Shown here in pieces: positions 63,063-64,000 of a stretch of 64,000 bases of DNA (position 1 is the stretch's first letter; every line of letters begins with the position of its first letter). Below the pieces are notes generated by a model, which saw only the letters and a list, made by a program, of their open reading frames with translations, was not told the origin of the DNA and ran no database searches. Source of the DNA: an uncultured Pseudomonadota bacterium (GTDB taxonomy: Bacteria > Pseudomonadota > Gammaproteobacteria > Burkholderiales > JALYOK01). The stretch is taken from positions 310,001 through 374,000 of the forward strand of contig CADEHE010000002.1 in assembly GCA_902826775.1 (NCBI GenBank), read 5' to 3'. The position numbers and the translations under genes were made by a program.

Positions 63063-64000
63063 GGCGTCCCCAGTCCGACGTAGATACCTTTAGTTTGCTG
63101 ATACAAGCGCACGCCGCTAATGCCTTTCTCGCGTCCCAGCCCGCTTTCCTTGTAGCCGCCAAACGGCGTCGCAATCGAAAGCTGCTTATAAGTGTTGATC
63201 CACACCGTGCCGGCCTCTAACCGACGCGCGACCCGGTAAGCGCGAGCGAAATCCGCGGTCCATACACCGGCGGCCAGGCCGTACACCGTGGCATTGGCTT
63301 GCGCGATCAGATCGTCCTCATCTTCGAATGGCATGGCGCACAGCACGGGGCCAAAAATCTCTTCCTGAGCGATCGCGGCGTTGTTCTCGATGTCTGCCAG
63401 AATGGTCGGCAAGTAAAATGCGCCCCGAGCCAGCCGCACATCGCCGGGCGCTAAGCCGCCGCATAAGACTTCGGCGCCCGCATTTCGCGCGGCAATCACC
63501 ATCCCCGCAATACGATCGCGATGCGCGAAGGAAGCAATCGGTCCCATTTGCGCGCCTTTGGCATCGGGCAGATCGACACGCAGCGAACGCGCGATGTTGA
63601 GCACTGCGCCGAGCAAGCGCTGGTACGCCGAACGCTGCACGAACAAACGCGATCCGGCCACACAGGACTGTCCGCTGCCCTCGAAGATGCCGGAAGCGAT
63701 CGCCTGCGCTGCGGCTTCAATGTCGGCGTCTGCAAACACAATGTGCGGTGACTTGCCGCCGAGCTCCAACGCCACCGGCATCAATTTCTTGGCTGCCGCG
63801 AGCGCAATGCGTTTACCGCTCGCCGTACCTCCGGTGAACGACACCATCCTCACGCCGGGATGCTCGACCAACGCCGCTCCGGTGCTGGCGCCGCTGCCCG
63901 GCAGCACGTTGAGCACGCCGTGCGGCAGCCCCGCTTCCAGCGCGATGCGCCCCAATTCCAATGCAGGCGAAGGTGTCAGCTCGGAAGGTTTTAATATCAC
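63059..64000 (-). CDS. Aldehyde dehydrogenase, N-terminus outside the window
   Basis: The visible 313 residues are the C-terminal two thirds of an NAD(P)-dependent aldehyde dehydrogenase (usual length about 480-490). The frame is open to the right edge (VILKPSELTPSPALELG), so the start lies beyond it. The general-base Glu is in PVALELGGKSPHIV and the catalytic Cys in GSGQSCVAGSRLFV. The C-terminal signature TPFGGYKESGLGRE is complete. First gene of the operon within this window. Confidence 0.93.
   Translation of the reverse strand: MILKPSELTPSPALELGRIALEAGLPHGVLNVLPGSGASTGAALVEHPGVRMVSFTGGTASGKRIALAAAKKLMPVALELGGKSPHIVFADADIEAAAQAIASGIFEGSGQSCVAGSRLFVQRSAYQRLLGAVLNIARSLRVDLPDAKGAQMGPIASFAHRDRIAGMVIAARNAGAEVLCGGLAPGDVRLARGAFYLPTILADIENNAAIAQEEIFGPVLCAMPFEDEDDLIAQANATVYGLAAGVWTADFARAYRVARRLEAGTVWINTYKQLSIATPFGGYKESGLGREKGISGVRLYQQTKGIYVGLGTP

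Overview
The window reads as a chromosomal segment of a Betaproteobacterium. The housekeeping order tig-clpP-clpX-lon-hup-tRNA-Val-tRNA-Asp and the block rnr-rlmB-rpsF-rpsR-rplI-dnaB-alr-radA are both typical of that class. No rRNA gene, transposase, integrase or CRISPR array was seen. Species cannot be named from the sequence.

Positions 1 to about 22.8 kb form an accessory island. It holds an orphan GroEL, a BASS-type transporter, a PhnDCE-like ABC transporter, a PEP-CTERM-like exported protein, an oleate hydratase, two 577-residue paralogues with phosphohistidine swivel domains, a truncated pyruvate phosphate dikinase, a zinc-ribbon protein of the BCAM0308 type, an APH/P-loop kinase fusion, an alpha-glucan phosphorylase and a hibernation factor. 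Eight sites match TTGAY-N4-RTCAA, the FNR/ANR recognition palindrome, and all lie between genes. I read this as an oxygen-limitation or dormancy regulon resembling the low-oxygen-activated (lxa) locus of Burkholderia cenocepacia. Parts are decaying: a truncated phosphoribosyltransferase, a truncated and frameshifted Lon-like protease, and a frameshifted universal stress protein.

Positions 22.9 to 41.2 kb hold one minus-strand gene series: a GAF-HlyD fusion, a PqqD-like/M50/HlyD fusion, a membrane fusion protein, a 2988-residue LEPR-type surface protein, a hybrid histidine kinase and a REC-GGDEF-EAL regulator. It looks like a dedicated export and anchoring system for a giant adhesin tied to c-di-GMP signalling. 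A small cysteine-rich reading frame lies just upstream. No ABC exporter or outer membrane channel is present in the window.

Positions 41.5 to 60.2 kb are housekeeping: tRNA-Asp, tRNA-Val, HU, Lon, ClpX, ClpP, trigger factor, tRNA-Leu(TAG), RadA, alanine racemase, DnaB, ribosomal proteins L9, S18 and S6, an M16 peptidase, RlmB, RNase R and tRNA-Leu(CAG). Positions 60.3 to 64 kb hold a minus-strand catabolic operon: an aldehyde dehydrogenase cut by the window edge, a beta-hydroxyacid dehydrogenase, a TcuA-like flavoprotein and a small alpha/beta-barrel protein. The left edge cuts an exported WD40 protein.
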